64,000 bases of DNA, taken from NCBI GenBank assembly GCA_036674765.1, contig JARVKI010000057.1, positions 186,001 through 250,000 on the forward strand, in the 5' to 3' direction. This document shows, one piece after another, positions 10,550-22,061 of this stretch; within the stretch, counting starts at the first letter, position 1; each line of letters begins with the position of its first letter. A model generated the notes under the pieces. It saw only the letters and a program-made list of their open reading frames with translations. It searched no databases and was not told the origin of the DNA. This stretch comes from Seiridium cupressi (Eukaryota > Ascomycota > Sordariomycetes > Amphisphaeriales > Sporocadaceae). The position numbers were made by a program, and so were the translations under genes.

Positions 10550-13500
10550 GCGTGACGTATTGACACTCTTCACTATATTCATCCTGCGGATCTAATGCTT
10601 GCGAAGGACATCGATGCAGATCAATCTTTGGTCAGTTCTAGCGTAAATATGGGGAAATATGGTTACATTTCATTGGAGATCTACTTCGCCTCTAGGCTAG
10701 CTGTAGCTAAGTTGTCTCGAATCAGCTTTTAACCTCAAGCCCGCAAATGAATCCTCATTATTTAGTATAGAGATATTTCGACTTTCTTCTTTGACATCGA
10801 TCTTGACCCACGATAGCTCCCCAATATTCTGGTTGTGGCACATGCGCGGTATCTGCGGAGCGCGGTGCCTCGACGTGCTCTTTTAGGCATAGCACAGATG
10901 TATGTAGTTAGATGTGTATCTTGATTCGTTATGACTGACTGAACTCAGACCTGCAGTGTTACATCTATTATTTCATCAAATCCCTCAGGCACCGAATCAT
11001 TGCACACTCACGAGGATAGCTTTATTTTTCAACATCTTTTTTATTTTTATTTTAAATACCCACAAGTCAACGACATGCTTTTATTATGGTTAAGCCCACC
11101 TCCCTTTCTATTACTGAAACATGATGGCAGTCATTATATTTACAGGTGGAAGAGGAAAAAAAAGATATATACATCGAATGGGGCGTGATAAATGTCGTGC
11201 CTGCCCAGTCGTTATTTTATGACGATCTGGCGTTACAGCTGGATCATAATGTCATGGATAGCAATATGGTCCCGAAATCCGTACATGCCCCTGTTTTCTG
11301 TAGACCCGTTTTTGGTCGGATTGGAATAAGAGCCTTTGTGCTATCTGGGGGCGGTTTGATCATATTGTGGGTGGTAACAGATGGATATGAGAAGAGCTGC
11401 CAACCCAACTTGCTGCAGACGAGATACTAGCTACCGCGCAGGTGGCCCCGGGGTCTACCCAGTCTACAGCCCTCAAGGTCAGGAGCTTGTAGTGCGAGCC
11501 CGAAAGTGTGCATCAAGGGCTAAGTATAACACATTTATTGACAGGGAACTAAGCTGAAGCACCAACATTACTGTCATCATGGACAGCGACTGGAAGGTGT
11601 CCAGTACCGTCAGTCTTGGCTCCTTGTTTCCAACTGGCATAACGTTACCACCGATTATCGTGACCAGATGACAGAGGTGAGGCATGCGTCATCTGGCGGT
11701 GGTGGCTTTTGGGCTCGCTATTGGAAGCATCAATGTTTGGCAAATTGAATCGCTCGTCGGGTGCGAGATCCGGACCCATGATTTTGCCTTATAGCGACTG
11801 GCCTTAAGCTGAGGAAGACCTTTGTCTTGCCAGGAGAGAGTATGGACAGGGCCTATATAAATATTGTTGGCTGTATTTTTTCGAGGCCGGTGCTATCGAT
11901 CTGACTGCAGTGGGTATCGGCGTCGCCATTGACTGTGGGCTTTGAGATGAACGGGATTTATGGACAGTCGAATGAGATGGTAGGGTGGAGTTCGAAGAGA
12001 GACGAGTGCCCGATGAATTTGACCTCGTAGTTGTGATGGCTTTTGTGTAGATATACGTGTGTAGTTTGAGGACTATTCTGGCTCATAAAAAGATCTTCTT
12101 TCTATGCGCCGTAGCTATGCGTCACTGAAAGCTTCGATCAGTGGAAGCAAGGGAGCACCGTCGAAGCCCGTCGATCCATTATACATGTATGCTAGCGCCG
12201 GACCTGTCGTGAGACCAACAAGAGAAAAGAGTGAATACAAAGATATCGTACAATGGAGAAAGGCCGTAGAGCAGTGAAAGGATGAGTTCGGGTTTGAGAC
12301 ATGTGATGTGTGGCTCTCCAAAAGTAGACACCTAAAGGCGGCTAATTGAACATAATATCCGTCAATCTTGACGAGTAACGATGCAGCAGTCTGGCTGCAA
12401 CGAGCAGTATGACAAAGTAAAGTGCCAACATTGTATGGATCCTTTGAAAATCCAGATGCTCCGAATAGCCGCTAGAGAAGAGTGTCAACGAGTGGACGGG
12501 TAATACTACAGAGACCCGGTTCAGAGCTCCCTTATATACCGCCTAGTACCCCCGGCTGCTACGCTGAGTCCAACCTCTTGTGAGCTGGCATCTTGGTTCC
12601 TACCGAACCTTGAATTACCCGGTCCCATCTTGTACGGGCCTCGTCACACCAGGATCTGATAAGGCTTGCCAGTCTTCAGTGGAATGCCAGGAGCGCCAAT
12701 GCGGGTCGCGATGTGACAGTCGTGAGTAGGTACGGAAGTCGGTTGTAGCCGCCAAAAGCCTCACTCTGCCAATAGGGGCACAGGCGTATGGGGAACACGG
12801 GAGTCGGTGATGGGTGCCAAGACCACGAGTGCGCGGCCACGATGGAGCGTGCGACGTTGTGTGGTTGTGTGAACGAACTATAGTGGAAGGTGGATACAGC
12901 GCCAAGACTTAACCGACCATTTCACTGTAACTTATCAACCCTTGAATATCATTCTCCCAAGTCCCACCGGACGTCCGTTCGTCGTCTTTCTATGTGTATT
13001 CACATGTTTGCTGCGAATGTATCCATTTTTTATACGTGGAACTCGTAATCGTGGTGTTGACAGGGAGTGGCGAGCATGGCAATAACGGCAGTTGTGAAAG
13101 AGCCAGCCTGTAACTTTTGGTACCCTAGCTGTCACAAGACTCTCACTAGATCAGCTTTGGAAAATGATTGGAAAAGGCTCATGTCCGCCTCTAAAATCGT
13201 TCTCCTAAGCATCCATGAAGCACAAGCCATCCGCCAGCAAACACATCCATAAATAGATCATAGAAACAGTTTTCAGATGATATTCGGATGAACCATTTAT
13301 GGACCCTTAATCTTACTGGAAGCCAACACAAGTTTCCGCACGAAGGCTTCCTATTTGGGTAGCTCTCCGCATTGCAACATCCGACCAAGCTGGTGCATGA
13401 TGTTTAATTTATGAGACGATCACGTTCGATGACATCGCCGGCGGTCCCAGCGAATTGGTCTAATTTATGTTAGTTTCTCTCGGCCGAGTGGGTATTGTCC

Positions 13501-14082
13501 GAAACCCGACGTGAAGACCTCCTTCGAAAGAAAAGGTAGCAAGGGGGAGGGGAATCCGATTGACACTGACATGACTACCTGCTTTGAATGTGATTCTCAT
13601 GATGGCGGTGGGCATCATTACTAGTTAAGATCAAATTCATCACCACTGGACCCTCAAGGTGTCGGGCCATCCGCAGTTCATTAATGGAGATCGCATGCGT
13701 CACATCATGATGAGAGATAATATCTGTTTTGAGTTGCTTCTACATATGTGCTTTCCACGCAACAAGGTACTGTAGATCCCAAAACTTGGCTACGCCTACA
13801 ACAGCATGCTGAGAACATGCGCATTACTTCGCAAAGGACCACAATCATATTGCGGGTGCGTTCCTGGCATCTGCAATGCAAGTCCCTACCCCGACTCTTC
13901 CTACTAGGGCTGTCTCAGGTGTTAAGTGGTATTCGTTGTAAAAAGACTCCAGACCGTCAGTGATAAATAATTATGTCAGAAATCAAACCTATATGGTCCC
14001 CTTGTTCCGTACCAATCTTGCGCCAAGAAACCCCGTTTTACAGAGCACCCGAGGGCTATATGAATTTCTTCCTATGCTATTT
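10550..14082. other. 3.5-kb gene-free tract
   Basis: Only short frames without domain motifs, signal peptides or convincing splice partners occur here. AT-rich patches lie near 10990-11060 and 11150-11180. No terminal repeats or tRNA-like structure was recognised. The last part (about 13980-14082) is downstream of the minus-strand Swc3 gene. Confidence 0.4.
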
Positions 14083-16300
14083 CTAGCTTACTGAAGTGAT
14101 GAAATTTTGATATTGCTCATCTTCGCTGATCACCTTTGCAATCGGTGGCTGTGGGGCCAATTTGGTAGGTGCAACTTTGGTCGTCCATAGCACACTAGAC
14201 TGAGATTGAGGTTGAGGGTGCTGCCCATCCGCCTTGGGTGTTTCGGACCGGTCGTCTGCCTGATCTTCCTTATCCGATCGAGGCAGTCGCATCGCGAGCA
14301 ATATGTACTCGGCACGCGTCATGTTATCCATAATGTCATCCATATATCGCCGCACCTCATCCTGGGGGGCTACCACTCTGGCGATCTGCTCCAGATGCTT
14401 GCCAGAAGGTGACGAAATACGGATAGTCATAGGCTGATAGTAGTCCAAGGCGGGGTCACCACCATATTCAGACTTGCTTCCCTTCCGCACTATCAGGAAT
14501 GAAGCTAGAACCTGAGAGAGTCCAGGTTGGTACTCGAGCATACTGTACTTAGGGAACAAATATCTGTCTCCTGTACCACCCGAGAATTCAAGTACAATAC
14601 CGGAGAATTCAGTCTTGAAACTTGGCGGGGGACCCTTGGACCGTAAGGCCTGTTGAGAGGTTGGCGCCGCTGGTGTGTGGGACACGGACATCTTTCTTGA
14701 CGGCGCCCCGTGGGCGATGGCTTCTGGGTTGTTGACCGCAGAGGATTGAGACTGTTGAGTCTTGGTACCAGCTTTGGGCAGCACATCTTTCAATCGGTCT
14801 AGGACAGCCTTCAGATCGGTAGCATCAGAAAACTTGGTTTTGTTCTCCGCCACTCTTCGAACCATATTCCTTGTTGTATGATCCTCTAGTGATTTCTTTA
14901 CGAGAAGAATGACCAGCGGATCGCTTTCAGGTGGCACTTTTAAATCTGAAGCCTTTTGGTGTGGGTTTGAAGACAGCACAATATCGAGGATAGCCCTTAC
15001 TTCATCAGCAAAATACTTGACAGTCCGTCCGTCAACAAGGAGTCTATCCGCCGAAGGTCCCTGTTGCCCTCCGTTCTTCTTATACTCTGCCGTAATCTGG
15101 TCAATGACTCGCTGGAAATGAGCCAGCTCATCAGGAGCAGCCTGGCCGATCGCTACCCTCTTCATGAGATCACGAAGATGTGGATCGTGCGAAGCTTTCT
15201 CAGCCAAAGTCACAATAATGGGATCAGCGCCAGCGGGAGTTGGCGTTGCAGGTTTCGCCCCTGGCGTTGGCGGTTTTGGGGTGGTGGTTGTCGTAGGCCC
15301 AGGACTAGGCGCTTGTGGAGGCCGCGATAAACTGGGTTGTACTAACGTACTTGCTGGTGAAGCTAAGGTCTGTCCTTGTGGTGAGGGCGTCACAGGAGAC
15401 CTCAAGGGAGGCTGCGGGGTTTGAAGGGCTTGTGGTCCCCCAGGTGCCGCAAGCACTGGAGCAGGAGCGGGTGGGGGGTTATTCGGCGTGGCAGCAGCGG
15501 CAGGGAGCCTTTGCGATTCCGTTGGGTGCTGTTGATTATGCGTAGGAGGCTGAGATACTGGAGGTGCTTGTGCAACGGGCCGTGGGGGAGGGCCGGTCGG
15601 TAGGGCTGGCTGTGCTGGAGCCTGCGAAGGTGAGACCGGCACGGCTGAGGGCGTGGACGGTGTTGTGGGCGCAGAGGGCTTGGGTGGAGGAGGCATGACA
15701 CCATTGGGAGGACCATACTGCATTATGGGTCGGAATGTTGATTTGGTGGTCGCATTAGCTGATTTCGTGTTGTCTTTGATTCCGAACATGGTAGCTTCGA
15801 GGACGTGAGGTTCGATGTTGATGATAATGCTTCCAATCTTCTGCATGCTGTCCTTGGGCGGGTTATTCGGCTCCTCCTTGACCACGCCTTTCCGTTTGAC
15901 TGGCTTTGTCCAGTACTTCTCGAATATGCCTTCGTTTATCCATTTTTGCCTGGATCTGGTCAAGGACTCGGCGAGAACACCGCTGATACGTAAAGGTTAG
16001 CGCTGTTGGTCGGATTTGAATGGTGTAACTGGTAGCTAGTGCTCACCTCTCCTGGATGGATTGATACTCTTTGCTCGAAAGATCGTCTGACTGCGGCTTT
16101 TCAACGGTAGGTAGCGGATTTCCAGCTTGTATCGACTTGGGCAATGGAGCCTCTTCAACTACGGGCTCTGGGGCTGGAGTGGGTGCAAGGGCGGGCGTCG
16201 CGGATCTCTCTGGCGGAGTCGCCGTACGTTTCTTGGCCACCTGTTCGACTCGAGCCGCGCCTCGAGGCGGGTTCTTGCGTTTTCTCTCCCCTCCCGTCAT
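14083..16300 (-). CDS. SWC3: SWR1 complex subunit Swc3
   Basis: Two exons on the minus strand (16300-16047 and 15982-14083) encode about 717 aa; the 64-nt intron keeps phase and joins SIQE to SGVLAESL. The N terminus is basic (GGERKRKNPPRGAARV). The Swc3 core follows near residues 70-130, with the EYQSIQESGVLAESLTRSRQ region, WINEGIFEKYWTKP and a Lys-rich patch. The middle is Pro/Ala/Gln/Thr-rich and disordered. A second conserved region near residues 540-680 contains FSGGTGDRYLFPK and YMDDIMDNMTRAEYILLAMR. Swc3 is a subunit of the SWR1 chromatin remodeller, which exchanges H2A for H2A.Z. The family call rests on the N-terminal core. The proline-rich middle gives long shadow frames on the plus strand. 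Confidence 0.85.
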
Positions 16301-17639
16301 TGTTGGTCACTAGCTGCTGAATAGACAGGACTGAGATGAAGTGAATTGCGTGACATAGGGGAAATCCCGCGCTCTGTGGCCGGAAATTTCGCGCGTTGGG
16401 TTGGGTGGAACGGTCGCGATTATGAATCCGACAATGCTGTTCCGTCACACATGTGCGGACATATTGCGGCAGATCCAACAGCCGTGGACATCTGGGCGTA
16501 ACAACGGACAGTCAGTGTTGGTTCGTTGGTGTTCTGCCTTGTTGAGCCGCGGAGGAAGGTTTGGAACGCAGACAAGAAGAGACGGGAAGGTGAGCGAAGT
16601 GAAAGCGCTGGAATTTGATGCCAAACTAAACCCCAGCCGCGAGGGAAGGGAAGGCGCACGAGGTCCGCAGGCAATTGGTCGGACAGAGGATGGTGCAAGC
16701 TTCTGATAGGCTCATCATAACGTTAAAGAGTGGGGACGGTTTGGGAGCTTGCATCTCAAAGGCAGGTCTTTCGCTTCATAAACCCGTCTAAAGCACGCGC
16801 TCACATTGCTTGAGAGCAGAAAACAAAGTGAGGACTTTCGTTTCCGTATATTCTCACTTAGGAGCCCATCCCTTTATATCATGAGAGCCGCGTTGGGCCA
16901 TTTGAATATAGGAGCTGCTCATTGTGTCCAACAGGTTGGTGTCAAATAGCATCCATGGATGTACCGACGGCTCTGCATGAGCCATTACCGGTCCTTGTCG
17001 CACCACATTGGAAAACAAAGAATTAGGTTGCCAATGTTGTCTAAAGGGGCAATCTTGTGGATCTCGACATCTTGACACATCCGCCCAGAGACTGTCGCCT
17101 CTTGGCGTACTGGTTGTTGATACTGTGTCGGTCGGAGAGGTCTACACACTCGGACCACACCCAATATCAGAAAGCTGCTTGGTTGAGGCTGAGTTGAAAG
17201 GCCGAGGGGTCGGGACTTGGAGCGCTCCAGTGCCCGCATTGACCGTCAATTAGTACCGCCTTAACAGCTGTTCGGGGCATTCTACAGCCATTCTCGGGAG
17301 GAAGTGGCCCGGCGCAGGGTTGGCCCGGGGTAGGCTGTTGTTAGTGCAGGGAGCAGAGCTCAACCCCACATGGCCCTGGTCTCTGCCAACTTCATGCCTC
17401 GGGCGCTTCGTGACTGGCTCGCGACTTGCTTGACACATGAATCCTCCCATGCACGAAGGTAGCAGCAAATCCGCCGTCCAGAAGTAGTACCTGGCAACTT
17501 GCGTATGTAGTCAACCCTATTGAAGACATTTCTGTCTGTCCTGTAGACCTCTGCTCAAACCCAGACCGTCGTGTAACAGTTGGTCTGATCTCTCAAGGTG
17601 CACGTCCATGACGCTGACTCTCACTCTGCCTTCAGTGCA
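16301..17639. promoter_or_regulatory. divergent promoter region between Swc3 and the ABHD12-like gene
   Basis: The two genes are transcribed away from each other. No reading frame in between looks genuine. Sequence just upstream of 16300 is presumably the Swc3 promoter. Confidence 0.45.
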
Positions 17640-19085
17640 ATGGCACCACAGACATCTCGATGGGCCATCCCATTGGTCGCTGGTCTTGCCGCGCCTGTTG
17701 GCCTATACATGACCTTCATCTTTCTTGGTGCTTTCCCATTTTTCCAAAGACAGTAAGCTCTCACCGTGGATGCCACCTCACCAGCTTTTCTCGCTGACCA
17801 TCCTCTCGTTTCCTGTATGCCCATAAGATCAACACGCTGTTCTGGCATGACATAGACAAGCCGGAGCAATGGGGTTTTGCGAGTTAGTTACAATGATTTC
17901 CGCCCCAGCAATTCCATCGTGGGCTGACATCCTATCTCCAAGGAAACCAGGTCACCCCCTTTCCGATTGAGACGGCCGATGGGGAAACACTATACGCATG
18001 GCACATCATGCCGTTACCCACCTATCTCCGGAACGAAGACAAGCTGCAAGCAGAGCCTCATGGATTTGTCGAGGACTTCACGTCAACCGAGTCTTTCAGA
18101 CTTTTACGCGAAGACTCGAATGCTCGCGTAGTGGTCTTATGTAAGTAGTCCCCATGCGCCCGGCCGGGTATTTTTGGCTAACGTATAATAGTCCACGGGG
18201 TATATTAGGCCATGTACTTTGTCGTCAACTTTAGTGACTAATGACTTGACAGAATGCCGGGCACATAGCACAAGCCATTCGCCCAGACAGCTACCATACC
18301 CTGACCGACAGTTCAAATTACCATGTTATCGCCATCGACTACCGTGGTTTCGGCAAATCAACTGGAACACCCTCCGAATCAGGCCTCATCAATGACGGCG
18401 CAGCTGCTGTGAACTGGGTCATGAATGTCGCCAAAGTCCCATCAAGCCGCATTGTCATCATGGGCCAGAGTCTCGGCACAGCAGTCACCAGTGGAGTGGC
18501 TGAGCACTTCGCAATGCAGGGCATCGAGTTCGCCGGAGTGATCCTTGTGGCAGGCTTCTCCGACCTTCCCACACTACTCAGTCGTTACACTGCGGCAGGT
18601 TATATACCAGTCCTTTCACCCCTGCGATCAATCCCGCCCCTCCTCCGCTTCTTCCAGTCCTTCGTCACGGAAAAGTGGTATTCTGCCGACAGATTGGCCA
18701 CAGTCGTCGGGCTCACGCGGACTCGACTTCGTCTAACTCTTATCCATGCTAAGAATGACTACGAGATCCCGTATTCAGAGACTGACACTCTATTTAAGAC
18801 GGCTGCTACCTCTCTTCTTGGCACAGAATTGGATGATGAGGACTTTGCAGAATGGAAAAAGGAGAGGACACTGCTGCGCAAGGACGGGACTTATGTAGCT
18901 GTTGCTCAAGGCGGCCACGACGTAGTCATCCGAGAAGAGCTTGTACCATACGGCGGTAAGTTTGGTGCGAATCGAGCATCCTTCATGCGCTAATGTTTCC
19001 AGGCCATAACAATGTCATGATGTCTTCTCCGGTCGCCCTTGCAGTCATGAGGTCTTTCGATATTCAGGGCGAAGATGCGCCCTGA
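17640..19085 (+). CDS. ABHD12-like alpha/beta hydrolase with an 8-nt microexon
   Basis: Six exons fit a hydrolase of about 392 aa: 17640-17752, 17809-17882, 17943-18140, 18192-18199, 18253-18955 and 19003-19085. The N terminus has one hydrophobic membrane segment (residues ~11-35). The catalytic domain shows the oxyanion His-Gly (FHGNAGH), the nucleophile elbow GQSLG, a plausible acid in HAKNDYEIP and a C-terminal catalytic His in GGHNNVM. Together these resemble fungal relatives of ABHD12/BEM46, membrane-bound lipid or ester hydrolases. The phases of all exons agree. Two features are odd. Exon 4 is only 8 nt. Intron 1 keeps the frame only if its acceptor is CG (17807-17808) instead of AG; then the join reads QRHFLYAHKINTLFWHD. 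The AG at the end of CATAAG gives a stop. Confidence 0.85.
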
Positions 19086-19415
19086 AGAGCAAGAAATCCA
19101 TTTTCATCGCCTAAGATCCATACCTGATTCAATGTGACAACACCCAGGCATTCTAGAATATAGACAAATCATCCCTGTACTTAGATCCGCTGAGCTCAAG
19201 CATTACAATACCTACAATCGCATAAATTTGCTCAGATTGAAGCTGCGAAACCCAAAAGCATAAAGTGCAATGTAATTATTGGAATCCCACGTGAATCACC
19301 AAAGTATTATACTTAAATTCAACCCAAGCCACTTTCGTTATCGCCTCAAATCGTTCTTCGCAGGATACCGTGCGCCTAAACAACAGGTGTCGGCAACGCA
19401 TTCAAGCGATTCAAA
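19086..19415. other. intergenic region
   Basis: AT-rich spacer between two plus-strand genes; probably 3' UTR of the hydrolase plus the promoter of the small basic protein. No gene seen. Confidence 0.4.
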
Positions 19416-19971
19416 ATGGCGAAGAAAACCCGTGGCGAACACCAAAAAGCCAAACCAATCTCATCAAATTTAGCGTATTCCGCTCTATCTCTCCCAACCA
19501 CCACATCAGCCCTCAAAGCCGACCTCAACTTGGGCTATAAACTTCGCGTCCTGCTCTACGACCACCACAACATGACATCCAAAGGCCCCTCCTCCAAGTG
19601 GCGAACCAAGTCTACAACTGACTCACTATACATCAGTATGCTGTCATTCTCCGTAGACAAAGCTACGTGCGTAAAAGCAGCCACAATAGATCACGGCTTG
19701 TCTCCCATAAATACTCTGAACCTTGATAAAAATAAAGAGGATAATATTGGGGAAATGACCAAAATAACTACTACCAGGGCAAGCAGTGGAAGCGGCCGTT
19801 CATATAAATTTCACGCGCTTCCTCGAGAAGGGGGGAGCGAGCGGCAATGCGCGGCCTTGCGGATCTCATGCCCTGGCTCCGGTCTTCGAAGCTGTGTTTG
19901 GGATTTCAAAGACCAAATTAGAGGACGAGAAGTTTATTGCAAGACTGGCAAAACAAAAGCTAAGGCATTGA
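19416..19971 (+). CDS. small basic protein, unrecognised
   Basis: Two exons (19416-19635 and 19778-19971) join in frame across a 142-nt GT-AG intron to give about 137 aa. The start codon has a good context (AAA ATG GCG). The protein is basic, beginning MAKKTRGEHQKAKP. The splice joins DSLYI to RQAVEAAVHINFTRFLEKGG, which reads as a continuous amphipathic helix, and the tail ends KLEDEKFIARLAKQKLRH. No catalytic motif, signal peptide or membrane segment is visible. The unspliced frame is longer (to 20033), but it loses the helical pattern. I do not recognise the family. Being short, basic and helical it could bind nucleic acid or sit in a protein complex, but this is only inference. Confidence 0.55.
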
Positions 19972-20589
19972 AAGAACAGGCTACGACAAGTCGTTTTCTG
20001 GGGAGCTCAGCGCTTTCAATATCAATTCTTTAAACTGGACTTGAGGATCTGAGTGGCTAAAACGTCATTTAGATAATACACGCTGCAGTATATTATATTA
20101 GCAATCGTAATGAGCCTCCAATTTAATTCAGGAGCCGTGGACTGGTCACAGGACATTTTGCCATGCCTGGACACAAAAAGAATAGCATCGTGAATGTCAG
20201 ACAAATCAGGCGTTGGGTGAGGTCTGGTACTAGGGAGATGAAAGTGTATTGGCTACAATTACTATCAAAACTGACGCAATGGCATGTGGTAGTCTATAAA
20301 ATCCTAGTTTGTTTTTGGGAAGGGGGTAAACAGTTTAAGCAGTTTGTTTTGTAGTATAGGCATAACATACAGGGAAAATAAAAGTCGGAGGCGTGTTATT
20401 GGCTGCTATAAATATTTACAAATACGGAGCCATGGCAGGTTCACGTCGACTTGCCCTAACTTGTAATCACTATAAGCGCATTACTTGCTACAAAAGCTAT
20501 CTATGTGGTATCTTATACGTTCAAAGAAAAATCCCCTGAACGCCGGTTGAAACCAAATCAAAGCAAGAGCGCATAAGCAATGGAATGCC
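19972..20589. other. intergenic region between convergent genes
   Basis: AT-rich spacer, likely overlapping 3' UTRs. No coding signal. Confidence 0.4.
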
Positions 20590-22061
20590 CTATCTGATGT
20601 GATTACTTGAGCCATGTATCCTCAGCTCTGGCATCGCAACGAGTTCAATGCTACTCCTCTCACCTGATCCGTCATCCACAAGTGTACTACCTTCTTCCGT
20701 CTCATCGCTCCACCTCTGGTCATAGGCTACAGCGATCGTATCGATCTTCATTATCCTTCCACTGCTCTCAGGACTAAGCGGCAGGCTCAGCATACGGTGA
20801 TCTTTGCTTTCCCGCCCACCAGCTCTTATGGTATCCAAGTTACGGTCTCGCGCGCCACTTGTAATGGTCGTGGTATGCTCTGAGCCTTTGGATGCGATAC
20901 GAAGGCTCCTCAGAAAGGTCCCATCAGCCTCGGAACGATGATAGGGATTGATGCCACCACTAGTACCAGGGCTAACAGTCACTATCTTCCTCAGGAAAAC
21001 GCGTAGGACAGGTATTGAAGCTGCCATTATTGTAGTGGCGATTTCGGCTACTGTCCATATTGCCAGCTCACCAGAGCGGAAGGTAACATCGTCAGACTCG
21101 AGGAGGGGAAGTTTGATGCAACGGATGATGGAGGTTGCGCCCGCTCTGTAATTAATATTTAGCATGATCCAAAACTGCTTGGCTGCTCATGAAATGAACA
21201 GGTGTGTAGTTGACACTGGTCCAACTCACATGAATCCCAAACTCATGCACACAGCTACACCAATCTTTTCCTTTGTTCTCATATTCAGGCCCATGATGAC
21301 AGCCCACGGGACAAACGCAAGGATCCAGTCCATGGCGGCCGAGTAAGCAGCAGCGAAAATGCTGAAACGAATAGTGATTTCAATGTCAAAACATTTTCCT
21401 TGGACATCTGATTTCCATGCCGCTTCAATTGGCATGCACCGTAGAAACGGAAGTATAGCGTTGACGAAGAGCGTGATGTTCAAAGTAACGATGATGGCCC
21501 ATACTGCCATCTTCAATCGCCCGTTCGTGAGTCTTAGGAGAGTAACAGCAAATGATGTCTTGGAGCACGCAGCACCCAATAGTGTAAAGACACCTGCTAT
21601 GCTCACCAGCATGACGATTGTAAGGATATGGCCATCTGAAACTACGGCCAAATGTTCACCGAAGCCTAGACAATAATAAAAGGTCAGTTTTCCAAAGCTG
21701 AGATTGAGACAAGTAAGGGTAGTCGTTCAAGATCCCCTTTTGACCAAGGAAAGAGATCAACTATAAAGCTTACTGGACTACTTGAAAGTCGCTCACCTAT
21801 GGTCACCGCATACGTTGATATGCTGGACTGGACTATTAAGAGTAGCTTGGAATAGTGAGTGCTAATAACTCCGATATAAATGGCGATATAGCTCACCCAT
21901 GATGCCGTGAGGAAATAGTCGTCCCACCATAACCTGCTTTGAGCTATTCTGACGTATATTCGTGTTCCAAGAAAGACACCAGCTATAGCAGTCAACGCCC
22001 AGCTGGTACCGTCGATTCTAGGACCAATGTCGATGGCACCCCTCCCGGAGATGGTTGGCAT
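20590..22061 (-). CDS. PTH11-like rhodopsin-domain membrane protein (copy 1)
   Basis: Three exons on the minus strand (22061-21797, 21665-21230, 21145-20590) keep phase and encode about 418 aa. Seven hydrophobic segments fill the first ~290 residues. The fungal rhodopsin-domain (SAT4/PTH11-type) hallmark WWDDYFLTASW lies near residue 45, GAACSKTSFAVTLLRLTNGR near the third segment, and a conserved Cys in ILPFLRCMPIEAAWK in the extracellular loop. MDWILAFVPWAVIMGLNM and IRCIKLPLL follow in the later segments. The C-terminal ~130 residues are hydrophilic, Ser/Arg-rich and cytosolic. There is no CFEM domain at the N terminus. PTH11-type proteins are candidate G-protein-coupled receptors for surface or host cues; ligand and function here are unknown. 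It is related in fold and layout to the gene at 30593-32015. Confidence 0.9.
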
